The position numbers and the translations under genes are program-made. Shown piece by piece: positions 16,100 to 25,749 of a DNA stretch of 64,000 bases (position 1 is the stretch's first letter; each line of letters begins with the position of its first letter). Source of the DNA: Bog-473 sp963737745 (lineage in GTDB: Bacteria; Actinomycetota; Acidimicrobiia; Acidimicrobiales; RAAP-2); the NCBI GenBank assembly GCA_963737745.1, contig CAVTTR010000003.1, forward strand, positions 1 through 64,000, read 5' to 3'. The notes beneath the pieces are model-generated. The model worked only from the letters and a program-made list of their open reading frames with translations, searched no databases and had not been told where the DNA came from.

Positions 16100-19000
16100 A
16101 TGAGCCAGGCGGGTCCACCCGCCCCAGATCTTCATGGAGTGGACGGGCCAATTGGGGAAGCGATTGACCAGCCCGTCACTCGACGATCGCTGGCATCGTG
16201 GATATATCTGGGTCTAAACGTTCCGTTGGTGATAGCGATCTTCGCGCTTCCGCAGATTCACTTGTATCTGTGGGGACTACTCGGCCTGGGCTCAGTGGCA
16301 GCAATCGTTGTCGGCATGATCCGCAATGGGCCCACACACCCACGGGCCTGGCTCCTTCTCGTCCTGGGAGTGGGCACTTTCGCTTTAGGCGATATCACCT
16401 ACGACGTACTGACCAAATTCATCCACGAACAAAACCCGTTCCCATCCCTCGCCGATGTCTTCTACCTCGCCACATATCTTCTTCTGGCCGCCGGTTTGAT
16501 CACGATGGTTCGGATGCGACGACGGCGGGACGGCGAGTCTGGGGCCTTACTGGACGCGCTCGTCATCACGTTGGGACTTGGTGTCCTCTCCTGGATGTAC
16601 TTGATTCAGCCCTACGTGCACGCAACCGACATGACGCTGGTGGCAAAGCTGACGTCCATCGCCTATCCCCTGGGCGACATCCTGCTTCTTTGTGTCTTGG
16701 CTCGGCTCGTCTTCGGCGGAGGCACCCCGAGCACGTCTGTCCGCCTCTTGACCATGGGGGCGGTGGGGGTATTGGTCGCCGACTCCGCCTACGGTTGGAT
16801 CCAACTCAATGGATCGTGGAAAGTGGGCGGGCCCACCGACCTCGGTTGGGTTCTGTTCTATGTGTGCTGGGGAGCCGCTGCGCTCCATCCGACGATGCGT
16901 GACCTGACCATGGGGCAACCCTGGCACGCTCGGCAGCTCAAACCGGCGACACTCGTTGTCCTGAGCGCGTCAGCTCTGGTTGCGCCACTGATCATCGTGT
17001 GGCGAGATGTGCGCGGCGTGCCGAAAGACGCCGGGGTCCTTGCCACCTTCTCGGTCTTGATTTTCACCTTGGTAATGCTTCGATTGACCGGCCTGGCACG
17101 AGCGCAGGCCGTCAATGCCCGGCGGGAGCAGGCACTTCGAAGCTTCTCCGAATCCCTGGTTGCGACCACCGAGCGGTCGGGCGTATGGACCGCAGCTGTC
17201 AACGCGGTATCGGAGATGGGCGCTTCGGGAGTGATCGGGTGCATCGTGACCGAGTCCTCATCATCCGGTGAGGCGATCCTGGCCGCCACCTGGCCCGATC
17301 TCGACGGCCTCATCGTCCACGTCACGTCACCTCCACCACATGGTGACCAAAGAGCCGTGTGTCTGGCCAGCGGCAAGCCGGTGGCGGCCCTGCCACACGC
17401 GACGACGTGGACGGAACTCGAGGCGGAACAACTCGACATGACCCAAGAGAGGATGCTCCTCGCGCATGACGGGCCTCTTCCGATCGATCTTCGAGCGATA
17501 CTCAACAGCATCGCGGCACAGCTCACCCTGGCATTGGAGCGGGTCGAATTTGCACGCGTGGCCCACGACGCCAGAAATGTACGCCGATTTCAATCCATGG
17601 TGAAGTACTCATCGGACCTCATCAGTTTGATCAGCCCCGACCAACGCGTCACGTACCAGACCCCTGCTGTCATCACGGTTCTCGGCCGCGAGCCCAGTGA
17701 ATTCATCGGGAAGACACTGAGCGAGTTGACACATCCCGACGACAGAGCGACCGTCCAGGCTCAAATCACCAAGGTGATCACCGGCGGCCCGGGAACCACG
17801 GCTTCCTTCGAATATCGAGTGGCTCGCGCTGACGGTGAGTGGCGAACCGTCGATACCGTCATTACGAATTTCCTCGATGAACCCGATATTGGGGGCATAC
17901 TGCTCAACGGTCGCGATGTGACCGAACGTCACACCTTGGTGCGCGAGCTGAATCACCAGGCCTTTCACGACACCCTCACCGGCTTGGCCAACCGCTCGCT
18001 CTTCCTCGATCGGCTCTCCCACGCCATGGACAGAGGCGACCGAGGCACGGATCCCATTGCCGTTCTGTTCCTGGACCTCGATGACTTCAAGAGCGTCAAT
18101 GACAGCTTCGGCCACCCGGTGGGTGACCATCTCCTGGTGGCCGTGGCTGACCGGATCCGCTCCGCCACGAGACCGGGGGACACGGTGGCTCGGTTCGGGG
18201 GCGATGAGTTCGCTGTTCTCGTTGAATCGGGAACGATGCCCGAAGCAGCCAAGGCGGTCGCCGAGCGCATCACCGAAGCCCTCATTCCGACATTTCGCGT
18301 CCACGACAACGATGTGACGATGCAAGCGAGCATCGGCATTGCGCTGGGTCAGCGCCCCCAGGAGACACCTGACGATCTCCTCCGTGATGCCGACCTGGCC
18401 ATGTATCTCGCCAAGCGCAACGGTAAAGGTCGCTTCGAGATGTACCGGCCCAATATGCACACCGATGCCCTCCTCCGCTTGGAGACCGCCGTCGGACTCC
18501 GCGAGGGTCTCGATGCTGGTGAGTTCGAGGTTTTCTACCAGCCGATCGTCAATGCGCATTCGGGCCAGCTCATCGGCGCTGAAGCACTCGTGCGGTGGAA
18601 CCATCCGACCCGGGGCCTTCTTCCGCCACTCGAGTTCATCGCGATCGCCGAGGCGACCGGCCTCATCGTGCCGCTGGGCCGCCAGGTGCTCAGGAGCGCC
18701 GCCGTCCAGGCCCAACAATGGCGCCGCAGCGGGCTGGTGAATGCTGAGTTCTATGTGAGCGTCAATCTCTCGGCCTACCAGCTCCAAGAGCCCGATCTGG
18801 TGGAGGACATATCCCGTACCCTCGACTACTCCGGCCTTCCTCCGGAGGCGCTCGTGCTCGAGGTCACCGAAACCGCCCTGATCAAGAATCTCGACTTGAC
18901 CCTCCCTCGCCTTCACGCCCTCAGGTGGCTTGGCGTCCGGCTGGCGGTGGATGACTTTGGCACCGGCTATTCCTCTCTCAGCTACCTGGCGGATCTGCCG

Positions 19001-19291
19001 GTAAATTTTGTCAAGATTGACAAGTCATTCGTCGATCGCCTCACGCAGGACGCAGAGGGATCGGCCATGGTTCGGGGCGTCATTGACCTCAGCCGGGCAC
19101 TCGGGTTCACCTGCATCGCAGAAGGGGTAGAGCGCGAGAACCAGCGTTCGGTCCTCGACGAACTTGGTTGCGACAACGTCCAGGGATACCTTTTCGCACG
19201 CCCAGCCTCCGGCGCCGACGTCGCACAGATATTCAGGAGGCTCCAGACCGGGAGGCTTGCGCCAGACCTCGCTTCGGCCATCGTGAAGTAG
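16100..19291 (+). CDS. Membrane PAS-GGDEF-EAL protein
   Basis: About 1063 residues from ATG 16100; upstream in-frame sequence to 15902 is Arg/Cys-rich and unlikely to be coding. About ten N-terminal TM helices form a sensor region, followed by a GAF-like stretch, a PAS domain (LISLISPDQRVTYQTP), a GGDEF domain with intact RFGGDEF and an RPGD inhibitory I-site five residues upstream, and an EAL domain with EALVRW, DDFGTGYSSL and AEGVE intact. It should make and/or degrade c-di-GMP at the inner membrane, with both active sites apparently complete. It sits 3.6 kb from the HD-GYP gene, but no effector lies alongside. Confidence 0.93.
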   Translation: MSQAGPPAPDLHGVDGPIGEAIDQPVTRRSLASWIYLGLNVPLVIAIFALPQIHLYLWGLLGLGSVAAIVVGMIRNGPTHPRAWLLLVLGVGTFALGDITYDVLTKFIHEQNPFPSLADVFYLATYLLLAAGLITMVRMRRRRDGESGALLDALVITLGLGVLSWMYLIQPYVHATDMTLVAKLTSIAYPLGDILLLCVLARLVFGGGTPSTSVRLLTMGAVGVLVADSAYGWIQLNGSWKVGGPTDLGWVLFYVCWGAAALHPTMRDLTMGQPWHARQLKPATLVVLSASALVAPLIIVWRDVRGVPKDAGVLATFSVLIFTLVMLRLTGLARAQAVNARREQALRSFSESLVATTERSGVWTAAVNAVSEMGASGVIGCIVTESSSSGEAILAATWPDLDGLIVHVTSPPPHGDQRAVCLASGKPVAALPHATTWTELEAEQLDMTQERMLLAHDGPLPIDLRAILNSIAAQLTLALERVEFARVAHDARNVRRFQSMVKYSSDLISLISPDQRVTYQTPAVITVLGREPSEFIGKTLSELTHPDDRATVQAQITKVITGGPGTTASFEYRVARADGEWRTVDTVITNFLDEPDIGGILLNGRDVTERHTLVRELNHQAFHDTLTGLANRSLFLDRLSHAMDRGDRGTDPIAVLFLDLDDFKSVNDSFGHPVGDHLLVAVADRIRSATRPGDTVARFGGDEFAVLVESGTMPEAAKAVAERITEALIPTFRVHDNDVTMQASIGIALGQRPQETPDDLLRDADLAMYLAKRNGKGRFEMYRPNMHTDALLRLETAVGLREGLDAGEFEVFYQPIVNAHSGQLIGAEALVRWNHPTRGLLPPLEFIAIAEATGLIVPLGRQVLRSAAVQAQQWRRSGLVNAEFYVSVNLSAYQLQEPDLVEDISRTLDYSGLPPEALVLEVTETALIKNLDLTLPRLHALRWLGVRLAVDDFGTGYSSLSYLADLPVNFVKIDKSFVDRLTQDAEGSAMVRGVIDLSRALGFTCIAEGVERENQRSVLDELGCDNVQGYLFARPASGADVAQIFRRLQTGRLAPDLASAIVK

Positions 19292-19360
19292 GCGGACACG
19301 AGCCCCCACGGGCCCGCTAAACCCAACCATGAGAAGTCGAAACCGAGAAGGGAGGCGGCC

Positions 19361-20461
19361 GTGACGACGGACGTCATGCGGGCGTGGGCGGTCGATACGC
19401 CAGGCCCGGTGAGTACTCATCCGCTCGCACTGATGCAACGAGAGGTTCCAGAACCCGGGTCCGGGCAGGTCAGGGTGCATGTGAGCGTGTGTGGTGTCTG
19501 CCGAACCGACCTACATCTGGCCGAGGGGGACCTCACCCCCAAGCGTCACTTGGTCATTCCCGGGCACGAGGTCGTGGGCCACGTCGACGCCCTCGGCGCC
19601 GAGTCCACCCGTTTCAAAGTCGGTGACCGCGTTGGCGTCCCGTGGTTGGCCCACACCTGCGGTACGTGCCGGTTCTGTCGTAGCGGCCGTGAGAACCTCT
19701 GCCTCACACCCAGCTTTACGGGATGGGATCTCGATGGCGGTTACGCCGAGTACGTGACAGTCAACGAGTCATACGCGTATCGCATTCCGGATGTTTTCGA
19801 CGACATCGAGGCTGCGCCGCTCCTTTGCGCAGGCATCATCGGCTTTCGGGCCCTGCGCCGTTCGGGCCTCCCACCGGGTGGACGACTCGGCATCTACGGC
19901 TTTGGGGGCTCTGCCCATCTGACGGCGCAGATCGCCCTCGCCGAGGGGGCCCGGCTTCATGTCATGACCAGGTCGGCCCCAGCGCGCCAACTGGCCCTCG
20001 AGCTTGGGGCGAGCAGCGTGGGGGATGCAAGGGCCCTGCCGCCCGAACCATTGGACGCTGCCATTCTGTTCGCCCCCGTGGGGACCATCGTGCCGCAGGC
20101 CCTGGAGGCATTGGACCGAGGAGGCACCCTGGCTATCGCGGGAATCTACCTGAGCGACATTCCCCCGCTCGATTACGACCTTCATCTCTTCGAAGAGCGG
20201 TCGCTGCGCAGCGTGACCGCAAATACGAGGGCTGATGGCACGGAGTTCCTCGACATAGCGGCACGGATTGGAATCAAGGTCTCGACCACGGCATATTCCT
20301 TCGATGATGCCAACTCGGCGCTGGTCGACCTGGCTGAAGATCGCGTGAACGGCGCCGCCGTCTTGGTCATGACGTCGAGGATCGACAGGGTCGGGACGAG
20401 ACGTCGCCTCGGTGATCACCTCGCGGTAGGTTCCGTGGGGAAGCACTGGATACCCGAATGA
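19361..20461 (+). CDS. Zinc-dependent alcohol dehydrogenase
   Basis: 366 residues, medium-chain dehydrogenase. Catalytic zinc ligands are Cys44 (CGVCRTD) and His69-Glu70 (GHE), and the structural zinc cysteines are C100, C103, C106 and C114. The Rossmann motif is GIYGFGGSAHL. The sequence resembles the AdhA/CAD2-like class of bacterial zinc alcohol dehydrogenases. The start is GTG 19361 after a GGGAGG site. About 20 extra residues extend the C-terminus. The UspA gene begins 33 bases downstream, so the two are probably one operon concerned with redox stress or fermentation. Confidence 0.92.
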   Translation: MTTDVMRAWAVDTPGPVSTHPLALMQREVPEPGSGQVRVHVSVCGVCRTDLHLAEGDLTPKRHLVIPGHEVVGHVDALGAESTRFKVGDRVGVPWLAHTCGTCRFCRSGRENLCLTPSFTGWDLDGGYAEYVTVNESYAYRIPDVFDDIEAAPLLCAGIIGFRALRRSGLPPGGRLGIYGFGGSAHLTAQIALAEGARLHVMTRSAPARQLALELGASSVGDARALPPEPLDAAILFAPVGTIVPQALEALDRGGTLAIAGIYLSDIPPLDYDLHLFEERSLRSVTANTRADGTEFLDIAARIGIKVSTTAYSFDDANSALVDLAEDRVNGAAVLVMTSRIDRVGTRRRLGDHLAVGSVGKHWIPE

Positions 20462-20494
20462 ACCGTCGAAGAACGATCACGAGGAGAGAGCGCC

Positions 20495-20938
20495 ATGGCA
20501 TCGGAGCAAACTGGAGCGGGCAGGATCGTGGTGGGCATCGACGGCTCCACCGCTTCGCTGGTCGCCCTCGAGTGGGCGGCACATCAAGCCGAGCTGACGA
20601 ACTCGACGCTACGGATCGTCGGGACGTGGGACTGGCCCTCGACATTTGGCTGGTCCGTTCCTATCCCCGACGGGTTCGACCCCGAGCAGAACGTGGTGAA
20701 GGCACTACGTGAGGCTGAGGCCGATGTCCATTCCAAACATCCGACGATCGAGATCTCCATACGCGCGCTCCAAGGGCACCCGGCTCCGGTTCTGGTTGAG
20801 CAGTCCAAGGGGGCGGGCCTTTTAGTAGTCGGCAGTCGCGGGCACGGCGAGTTCGTCGGAATGCTTATCGGATCAGTGAGTGAATTCTGCGCCACCAACG
20901 CACATTGTCCTGTGCTGGTGCATCGCTCGGGGAACTGA
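20495..20938 (+). CDS. Universal stress protein, UspA family
   Basis: 147 residues, a single Usp domain: IVVGIDGSTASLVALEWA at the N-terminus and the ATP-binding signature G-x2-G-x9-G-S seen in GSRGHGEFVGMLIGS, ending HCPVLVHR. ATP-binding type Usp proteins act in stress or dormancy signalling. ATG 20495 follows GAGGAGAG. It is located between an alcohol dehydrogenase and MscL, on the same strand. Confidence 0.93.
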   Translation: MASEQTGAGRIVVGIDGSTASLVALEWAAHQAELTNSTLRIVGTWDWPSTFGWSVPIPDGFDPEQNVVKALREAEADVHSKHPTIEISIRALQGHPAPVLVEQSKGAGLLVVGSRGHGEFVGMLIGSVSEFCATNAHCPVLVHRSGN

Positions 20939-21075
20939 GCCTCGGTGCCGGGCTGCAATTCCGAGGATCACCGCTTGCTTCCCGTCCTCAAAAGCGATTT
21001 GTCGGTATCGTCATGCCGAGTGCCCCGGCCAGAAGGGGAATTCGGATTTTCCGTACTTCAGCGAAGGAGTGACCA

Positions 21076-21501
21076 ATGCTCAAGGGTTTCAAAAACTTCC
21101 TCATGCAGGGCGACCTCATCGTCATTGCCGTCGGTCTCGTCGTCGCCCTGGCCTTTAGCACCCTGATCAAGGCCTTCACCGACAACGTCATCACCCCGCT
21201 GATCAATGCCGCCGGTGGTGGTGGCACCGGGGCGAAGGGTCTCGGGTGGACCATCAACGGACAGAGGATCGACGTCGGCGCTTTTGTGGCGGCGATCGTC
21301 TACTTCCTTATTTTTATGGCCGTCGTCTACTTCGTTCTCGTGGTGCCCTACCGCGCCTACATGAAGAAGAGAGGAACGACCGTCTTTGGCGACCCGGCTC
21401 CCACCAAGGAATGCCCGAGTTGCCTTTCCGCTGGACTCCCCCTGTCGGCGACCAAGTGCAAGTTCTGCGGCAGCGAGGTACCAGTGGCGGTATCCGCCTG
21501 A
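21076..21501 (+). CDS. mscL: Large-conductance mechanosensitive channel with C-terminal zinc ribbon
   Basis: 141 residues. The N-terminal helix MLKGFKNFLMQGDLIVIAVG, TM1 (VVALAFSTLIKAFTDNVITP), a Gly-rich periplasmic loop, and TM2 (GAFVAAIVYFLIFMAVVYFV) are classic MscL. The usual C-terminal helical bundle is replaced by a treble-cysteine tail: CPSC, then CKFCGS 15 residues later, a rubredoxin-like zinc ribbon. Such tails occur in a subset of bacterial MscL proteins. ATG 21076 follows AAGGAG. It protects against hypo-osmotic shock; the zinc tail may gate or anchor it. Confidence 0.93.
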   Translation: MLKGFKNFLMQGDLIVIAVGLVVALAFSTLIKAFTDNVITPLINAAGGGGTGAKGLGWTINGQRIDVGAFVAAIVYFLIFMAVVYFVLVVPYRAYMKKRGTTVFGDPAPTKECPSCLSAGLPLSATKCKFCGSEVPVAVSA

Positions 21502-21508
21502 ACCGCCC

Positions 21509-22879
21509 TTACGCCGTGGCGCCGAGGGTCAGGGTGAAGCGTGACCCTCCCATCGGATAGATCGGCGATTCCGCTTTGACGCTGGCCCCCATGGCGGACG
21601 CCAACTCGGCCACAATCGCCAGCCCGAGACCGGACCCGAACTGACGATTCGGACTGTGATCGGCCTGGTAGAAGCGTTCGAAGACGCGGGTCAGATCGCC
21701 GGTTGCGATCCCGGGGCCATCGTCTTCCACCGTGATGATGCGCGCGGCCGGTGACAGCGCCGTCCCGGCGCGGAGGGCCACAGTCACGCGCGAGCGTGCG
21801 AAGGTGAGCGCATTCTCGATGAGATTCGCCAGGATCTGGGCCAGACGATCGGGGTCGATCAGGACCGGCGGCAGCGCCTCCGCCGGCATGTCGATGGCGA
21901 GCTCCACGCCGGTCCTTTCGGCTGGAGGGCGGAAGCCCTCGGCCGTGGTGTGCACGACTTCGGCTACATCGCTGGGTCGGGCGGCGATGGACATCTGCCG
22001 TGACTCGAGTTTCGTCAGCTCGAGCAGATCACCGACCAGTCGCTCCAGGCGACGAGACTCGGCGATGATCACCCCCGCCGCCTGCGCCGTGTCCTCAACG
22101 GCACCGTCGGTGATGGCCTCGGCAAAGCCGCGAATCGAGGTGAGCGGCGTGCGGAGGTCATGCGAAACCGACAAGAGAAGATGACGTTCCCTGTTTCGTC
22201 CATCCTTGAGCGTCTGGGCCATCTCGTTGATGGAGCGTGCCAACGAGACGGACTCCGCGTAATCGTGGGGGCGCTCGGGTACCTGACTGTCGAGATCTCC
22301 GGCGGCAACGCGCGCCGTCGCCTGCACTGCTTCGACCAACGGCCGCGACAAACGACGACTTAATAGCCATGCCACCAGTGCGGCGATGAGCAGCGCCACT
22401 CCTCCTGAGGCGAGGAAATAGCCCCAGCTCGGACCGACGTCGCCCACGTCGCGGGTCAGGACGGCGGCGATCTGGCCTCCCAGCCTGAGCTGCAAGCGCT
22501 CACGAGGCGAAAGGGTGATCGGAGCAGCGGCGAAGACCAGGTTCCCGTCCCGGCCCGAAACTGCATCGCCGGAAAGGAGGGACTGGGAATCGAGATCTGC
22601 CGAGGTCAATCCCGGAGGGAGGGGCGACGTGATCCTGCCCTGGGCACTCACGCGAACAAAACGGGCGTCTTCAAGGCGCAGGACTCGCCTCACAACTTTC
22701 AGCACCGCAAGTCGCTGCGTGTCGATCGTCCCGACACTAAGCGCCTGGGCCTCGGCGACCAACTGTTGCGTCGCCTGCTGGCGCGCCGCGTTATGCGTCA
22801 AGATGATGCTGCCGGCCGCCGCAACGATCAGGACGCCCGCCACCAGACCAACAAAGGCCGTCATCAATCGTCGGCGCAT
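21509..22879 (-). CDS. Sensor histidine kinase (OmpR-partner type)
   Basis: 456 residues from ATG 22879. TM1 is near residues 7-28, followed by a periplasmic sensor of about 120 residues, TM2, and HAMP. The HisKA box carries the phosphorylatable His in SVSHDLRTPLTSIRGF. The HATPase domain shows the N-box ANLIENALTFARS, G1 VEDDGPGI and G2 GSGLGLAIV. It starts 11 bases after its response-regulator stop, and the pair forms an operon. The frame extends upstream to 23164, but that part is antisense-like shadow. The ligand is unknown. Confidence 0.93.
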   Translation of the reverse strand: MRRRLMTAFVGLVAGVLIVAAAGSIILTHNAARQQATQQLVAEAQALSVGTIDTQRLAVLKVVRRVLRLEDARFVRVSAQGRITSPLPPGLTSADLDSQSLLSGDAVSGRDGNLVFAAAPITLSPRERLQLRLGGQIAAVLTRDVGDVGPSWGYFLASGGVALLIAALVAWLLSRRLSRPLVEAVQATARVAAGDLDSQVPERPHDYAESVSLARSINEMAQTLKDGRNRERHLLLSVSHDLRTPLTSIRGFAEAITDGAVEDTAQAAGVIIAESRRLERLVGDLLELTKLESRQMSIAARPSDVAEVVHTTAEGFRPPAERTGVELAIDMPAEALPPVLIDPDRLAQILANLIENALTFARSRVTVALRAGTALSPAARIITVEDDGPGIATGDLTRVFERFYQADHSPNRQFGSGLGLAIVAELASAMGASVKAESPIYPMGGSRFTLTLGATA

Positions 22880-22889
22880 CGGGTCCCCG

Positions 22890-23567
22890 TCATCCGAACC
22901 GGTAGCCGACGCCCCACACGGTGGCGAGGGGAAGGCTCTCACCCAGCTTCTTTCGGAGCTGGGCCACATGGACATCGACGGTGCGCTCGTCGCCGTACCA
23001 ATCGGCGCCCCAGACGCCATCGAGGAGCTGTTGGCGGGTAAGCGCAAGTCCGATGTTGCCGGACAAGAAGGCCAAGAGATCGAACTCGCGGGTAGCCAAC
23101 GCGACGACGTCTCCCCCGCTGCGTACTTCCCGGCGTCGAAGATCAACTTCGAGGCCTCCGACACTGACCACCTCTTGTTGCGGAGTGACTTCGCGCGTAC
23201 GGCGCAGAATGGCCCGTACCCGAGCCACCAATTCTCGAGGGGAGAATGGCTTCACCAGGTAGTCGTCAGCTCCCAGTTCGAGCCCCAGAATCCGATCCAC
23301 CTCGTCGTCACGGGCGGTCAAAAACAGCACAGGAAGATTGCCTTTGGCCCGAATGCGGCGGCATACGTCGAAGCCGTCGAGCTCGCCCGGGAGTCCGATA
23401 TCAAGTATGACGATCCAGGGCTCCTCCTGATTGATGAAGGTCAACCCCTGCTCCCCGTCTCGCGCCAGCAACACGCGATACCCGTCCCGGCGGAGGTAGA
23501 GATCGACGAGGTCGGCGATATGCGGATCGTCTTCTATCACCACCACCGTGCCGTGCTGCGCCTCCAT
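22890..23567 (-). CDS. Response regulator, OmpR/PhoB family
   Basis: 225 residues. The receiver domain has EDD near the N-terminus, the phospho-acceptor Asp in VILDIGLPG, and TAR and VKPF signature residues. The C-terminal winged helix (VDVHVAQLRKKL, then VWGVGYRFG) is an OmpR-type DNA-binding domain. It is the first gene of the operon with the histidine kinase. It diverges from the secreted-protein gene at 23720 across 152 bases that could hold its target operator. Confidence 0.94.
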   Translation of the reverse strand: MEAQHGTVVVIEDDPHIADLVDLYLRRDGYRVLLARDGEQGLTFINQEEPWIVILDIGLPGELDGFDVCRRIRAKGNLPVLFLTARDDEVDRILGLELGADDYLVKPFSPRELVARVRAILRRTREVTPQQEVVSVGGLEVDLRRREVRSGGDVVALATREFDLLAFLSGNIGLALTRQQLLDGVWGADWYGDERTVDVHVAQLRKKLGESLPLATVWGVGYRFG

Positions 23568-23719
23568 GGGCCCCAGCCTGGCACTTGGCCGAGCGAAATG
23601 GGCGAAATTGGGGCAGCCATTACAAAACCCTCATGTTTGCCACACAGAAACATGACGGAGCTCCCCCATCATCGAGACGTAGCAAGTCGATCAACTGTGA
23701 TCGCACGAAAGGAGCAACC

Positions 23720-24457
23720 ATGTCGAAGAACCGATACCGTCTGGGAGCGGTAGCTCTGAGCGCGGCTGGGGTCGTCGGACTCGGAAGCACATCCGCCTTC
23801 GCGGACTCACCCGGAGCGAGCACACAAAGCCTCTCGGCCATTCAAGCCAGGGCGGCGGCCGCCATCACGCTTCGGACAAACGATCTGGACGCTGCCATCT
23901 CAAAGGTGAACGCCACCAGCGCTCTCGGCCCGAGCGCCGCATCACTCGTGACATACCTTCAGGCCGACCTGGCGCCGCTGCAAACATTGGGAACCAAGAT
24001 CGCTGGCGACACCACTGTGGCTACGGCCCTGGCTGACTCGTCGACGATCTTCAGTTCCTACCGGGTTTTGGCGCTCGTCCTCCCGGCGGCACACCTGGCA
24101 GCCACAGCGGATGTCATCGATGTCACGGACATCCCTGCCCTCACTGCTGCGTCCTCCAAAGCAGCCTCGAAGGTGACGCCGGCCAACAGCGCCACCCTGC
24201 AGCCGCTCATCGACGACCTGAACGCACAAATTCTGGCCGCCACAAACGGAACGGCAGGTCTCGCATCGACGTTGCTCAGCTACACGCCTTCGCAGTGGAA
24301 TGCCAATCATGACCTACTGGCGCCATCACGTGATTCCGTGCGCTCCGCTACCGCCGACGTCAACAAGGCGCACCAGGATGTGCAGCAGATTCGCACGGTC
24401 CTCACCGTCCGTCCCGTGCCGTCAGCTTCGACGACTACAACGACCGGGGGCTCGTAG
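23720..24457 (+). CDS. Secreted alpha-helical protein of unknown function
   Basis: 245 residues from ATG 23720, with AAGGAG at 23709-23714. A Sec signal peptide is evident (KNRYRLGAVALSAAGVVGLG, then STSAFADS with an AFA-D cleavage site). The mature part is Ala/Thr-rich helices (IQARAAAAITLRTNDLDAAI, LQADLAPLQTL, VNKAHQDVQQIRTVL) and a Thr/Ser tail. It resembles small secreted helical proteins of actinobacteria, without known function. It diverges from the OmpR-type two-component operon and may be its target. Confidence 0.75.
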   Translation: MSKNRYRLGAVALSAAGVVGLGSTSAFADSPGASTQSLSAIQARAAAAITLRTNDLDAAISKVNATSALGPSAASLVTYLQADLAPLQTLGTKIAGDTTVATALADSSTIFSSYRVLALVLPAAHLAATADVIDVTDIPALTAASSKAASKVTPANSATLQPLIDDLNAQILAATNGTAGLASTLLSYTPSQWNANHDLLAPSRDSVRSATADVNKAHQDVQQIRTVLTVRPVPSASTTTTTGGS

Positions 24458-24464
24458 ACGAGCC
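24449..24464 (+). terminator. Short hairpin at the end of the secreted-protein gene
   Basis: GGCTCG-TAGA-CGAGCC forms a perfect 6-bp stem with a 4-base loop containing the TAG stop. There is no T-tract, so this is only a candidate. Confidence 0.25.
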
Positions 24465-24599
24465 GTCGTCGGGGCCGCCCTCTCGAGCTCGAAGCGAGCC
24501 ACCTCGGGCTGGCTGCTGCCAGCACCCACAGGGCCGAAGGGGCTCAAAATTCGCTGAGTTCGGTCCTCGGGGCCTCGTCGCGCTACCGTGATCCCTCAA

Positions 24600-25274
24600 A
24601 TGAACGTGATCCGAGTCGCGCTGGCCGAGGACAATGTGCTGCTCAGGGAGGGGATCTCTCGCATCATCGACGCCCGCGACGATCTGGATCTGGTGGGAAC
24701 TGCCTGTGACCTCCCAGAACTTCTCGACCTGATCCAAAAGGAGGAGCCCGATGTCGTCGTCACAGACATCCGGATGCCTCCGACCGGCACTGACGAAGGA
24801 ATTCAGGCCGCCTCGTGGCTGCGTGAGCATCGTCCCAGCGTCGGCGTGGTCGTCTTGAGCCAGTACACCGCCCCGGCGTACGCGTTGGCGCTCTTGGAAA
24901 CCGGCTCGGCGGGACGCGCATACCTCCTCAAGGAACGGGTTGCCGGAGCCAACGAACTGGCGCAGGCCATCCATACCGTGGCCCAGGCCGGATCAATGAT
25001 CGATCCCATGGTGGTCGACGAGCTCATCGAGGCACGCTCGACTCGACGAACGTCGGATTTGTCATGGCTCACTCCCCGTGAGTCGGAGATCCTGGGCGAG
25101 ATGGCCCAGGGAAAGAGCAACGCCGCCATCGCCAGTTCCCTCCAGGTTTCGGAGCGTGCAGTCGAGAAGCACACCAACTCCATTTTCTCCAAGCTGGGAT
25201 TGACGGAAGAGAAGGAAGTCAACCGGCGAGTCAAGGCAGTACTGGTCTACCTCAGCGAACCCGGGGGGGGCTGA
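24600..25274 (+). CDS. Response regulator, NarL/LuxR family
   Basis: About 224 residues. The receiver domain (VALAEDNVLLREGI, phospho-Asp in VVVTDIRMPP, Lys in YLLKERV) is followed by a LuxR-type helix-turn-helix (LTPRESEILGEMAQGKSNAAIA, cited here as LTPRESEILGEMAQGK, then VSERAVEKHTNSIFSKLGL). ATG 24600 (MNVIRVAL) and GTG 24588 are both possible. Its receiver is strikingly like that of the cyclase fusion at 28.7-30.1 kb (TDIRMPP, LSQY, GSAG, YLLK), so the two are probably paralogues sharing a kinase. Confidence 0.92.
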   Translation: MNVIRVALAEDNVLLREGISRIIDARDDLDLVGTACDLPELLDLIQKEEPDVVVTDIRMPPTGTDEGIQAASWLREHRPSVGVVVLSQYTAPAYALALLETGSAGRAYLLKERVAGANELAQAIHTVAQAGSMIDPMVVDELIEARSTRRTSDLSWLTPRESEILGEMAQGKSNAAIASSLQVSERAVEKHTNSIFSKLGLTEEKEVNRRVKAVLVYLSEPGGG

Positions 25275-25337
25275 CCCCACTGAGGCAAGTGTGCCAGCAC
25301 CACCGTGGGCGCCGGGGCTGCATGGAATGATGGATCT

Positions 25338-25730
25338 ATGAGTGATCCGCTCCCCGTGCTCGTGGTGGACGACCAAGCGCCGTTTCGTTCGGCCATGAAA
25401 GCCGTGTTACGACGCTCGCCCGAGTTCGACCTCGCCGGAGAGGCAGCAAGCGGCGCGGAAGCCATCGCGTTGGCTGACGAACTGCACCCCGCGTTGGTCT
25501 TGATGGACATCAACATGCCCGAGATGAACGGCATCGAAGCCACGCGTCGCATCGTCTCGTCTCATCCGGATGTGATGGTGGTCCTCTGCTCGACCTATGA
25601 AGTCGGGGATCTACCCCCCGAGGCCGCGACGAGCGGCGCCCGGGCGTACATCAATAAGGAACACCTCGGAGCCGACATCCTCCGAAGGTTGTGGGCCGAG
25701 CGGAATTCCGGAGGATTCATCACCACCTGA
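25338..25730 (+). CDS. Stand-alone receiver-domain protein
   Basis: 130 residues, a CheY-like receiver with no output domain: VLVVDDQAPFR, phospho-Asp in LVLMDINMPEMNG, Thr replaced by Ser in LCSTYE, and Lys in YINKEHLG. ATG 25338 is chosen. It is convergent with the adjacent histidine kinase gene (19 bases between stops). Single-domain receivers often act as phosphate sinks or protein-binding switches, which would fit a locus with several regulators. Confidence 0.88.
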   Translation: MSDPLPVLVVDDQAPFRSAMKAVLRRSPEFDLAGEAASGAEAIALADELHPALVLMDINMPEMNGIEATRRIVSSHPDVMVVLCSTYEVGDLPPEAATSGARAYINKEHLGADILRRLWAERNSGGFITT

Positions 25731-25749
25731 GCCACCCCGTCGTGCGGGC

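Noticed and set aside
17609..18916. A 435-codon - strand open frame
   Set aside because: Antisense to the GGDEF/EAL gene.
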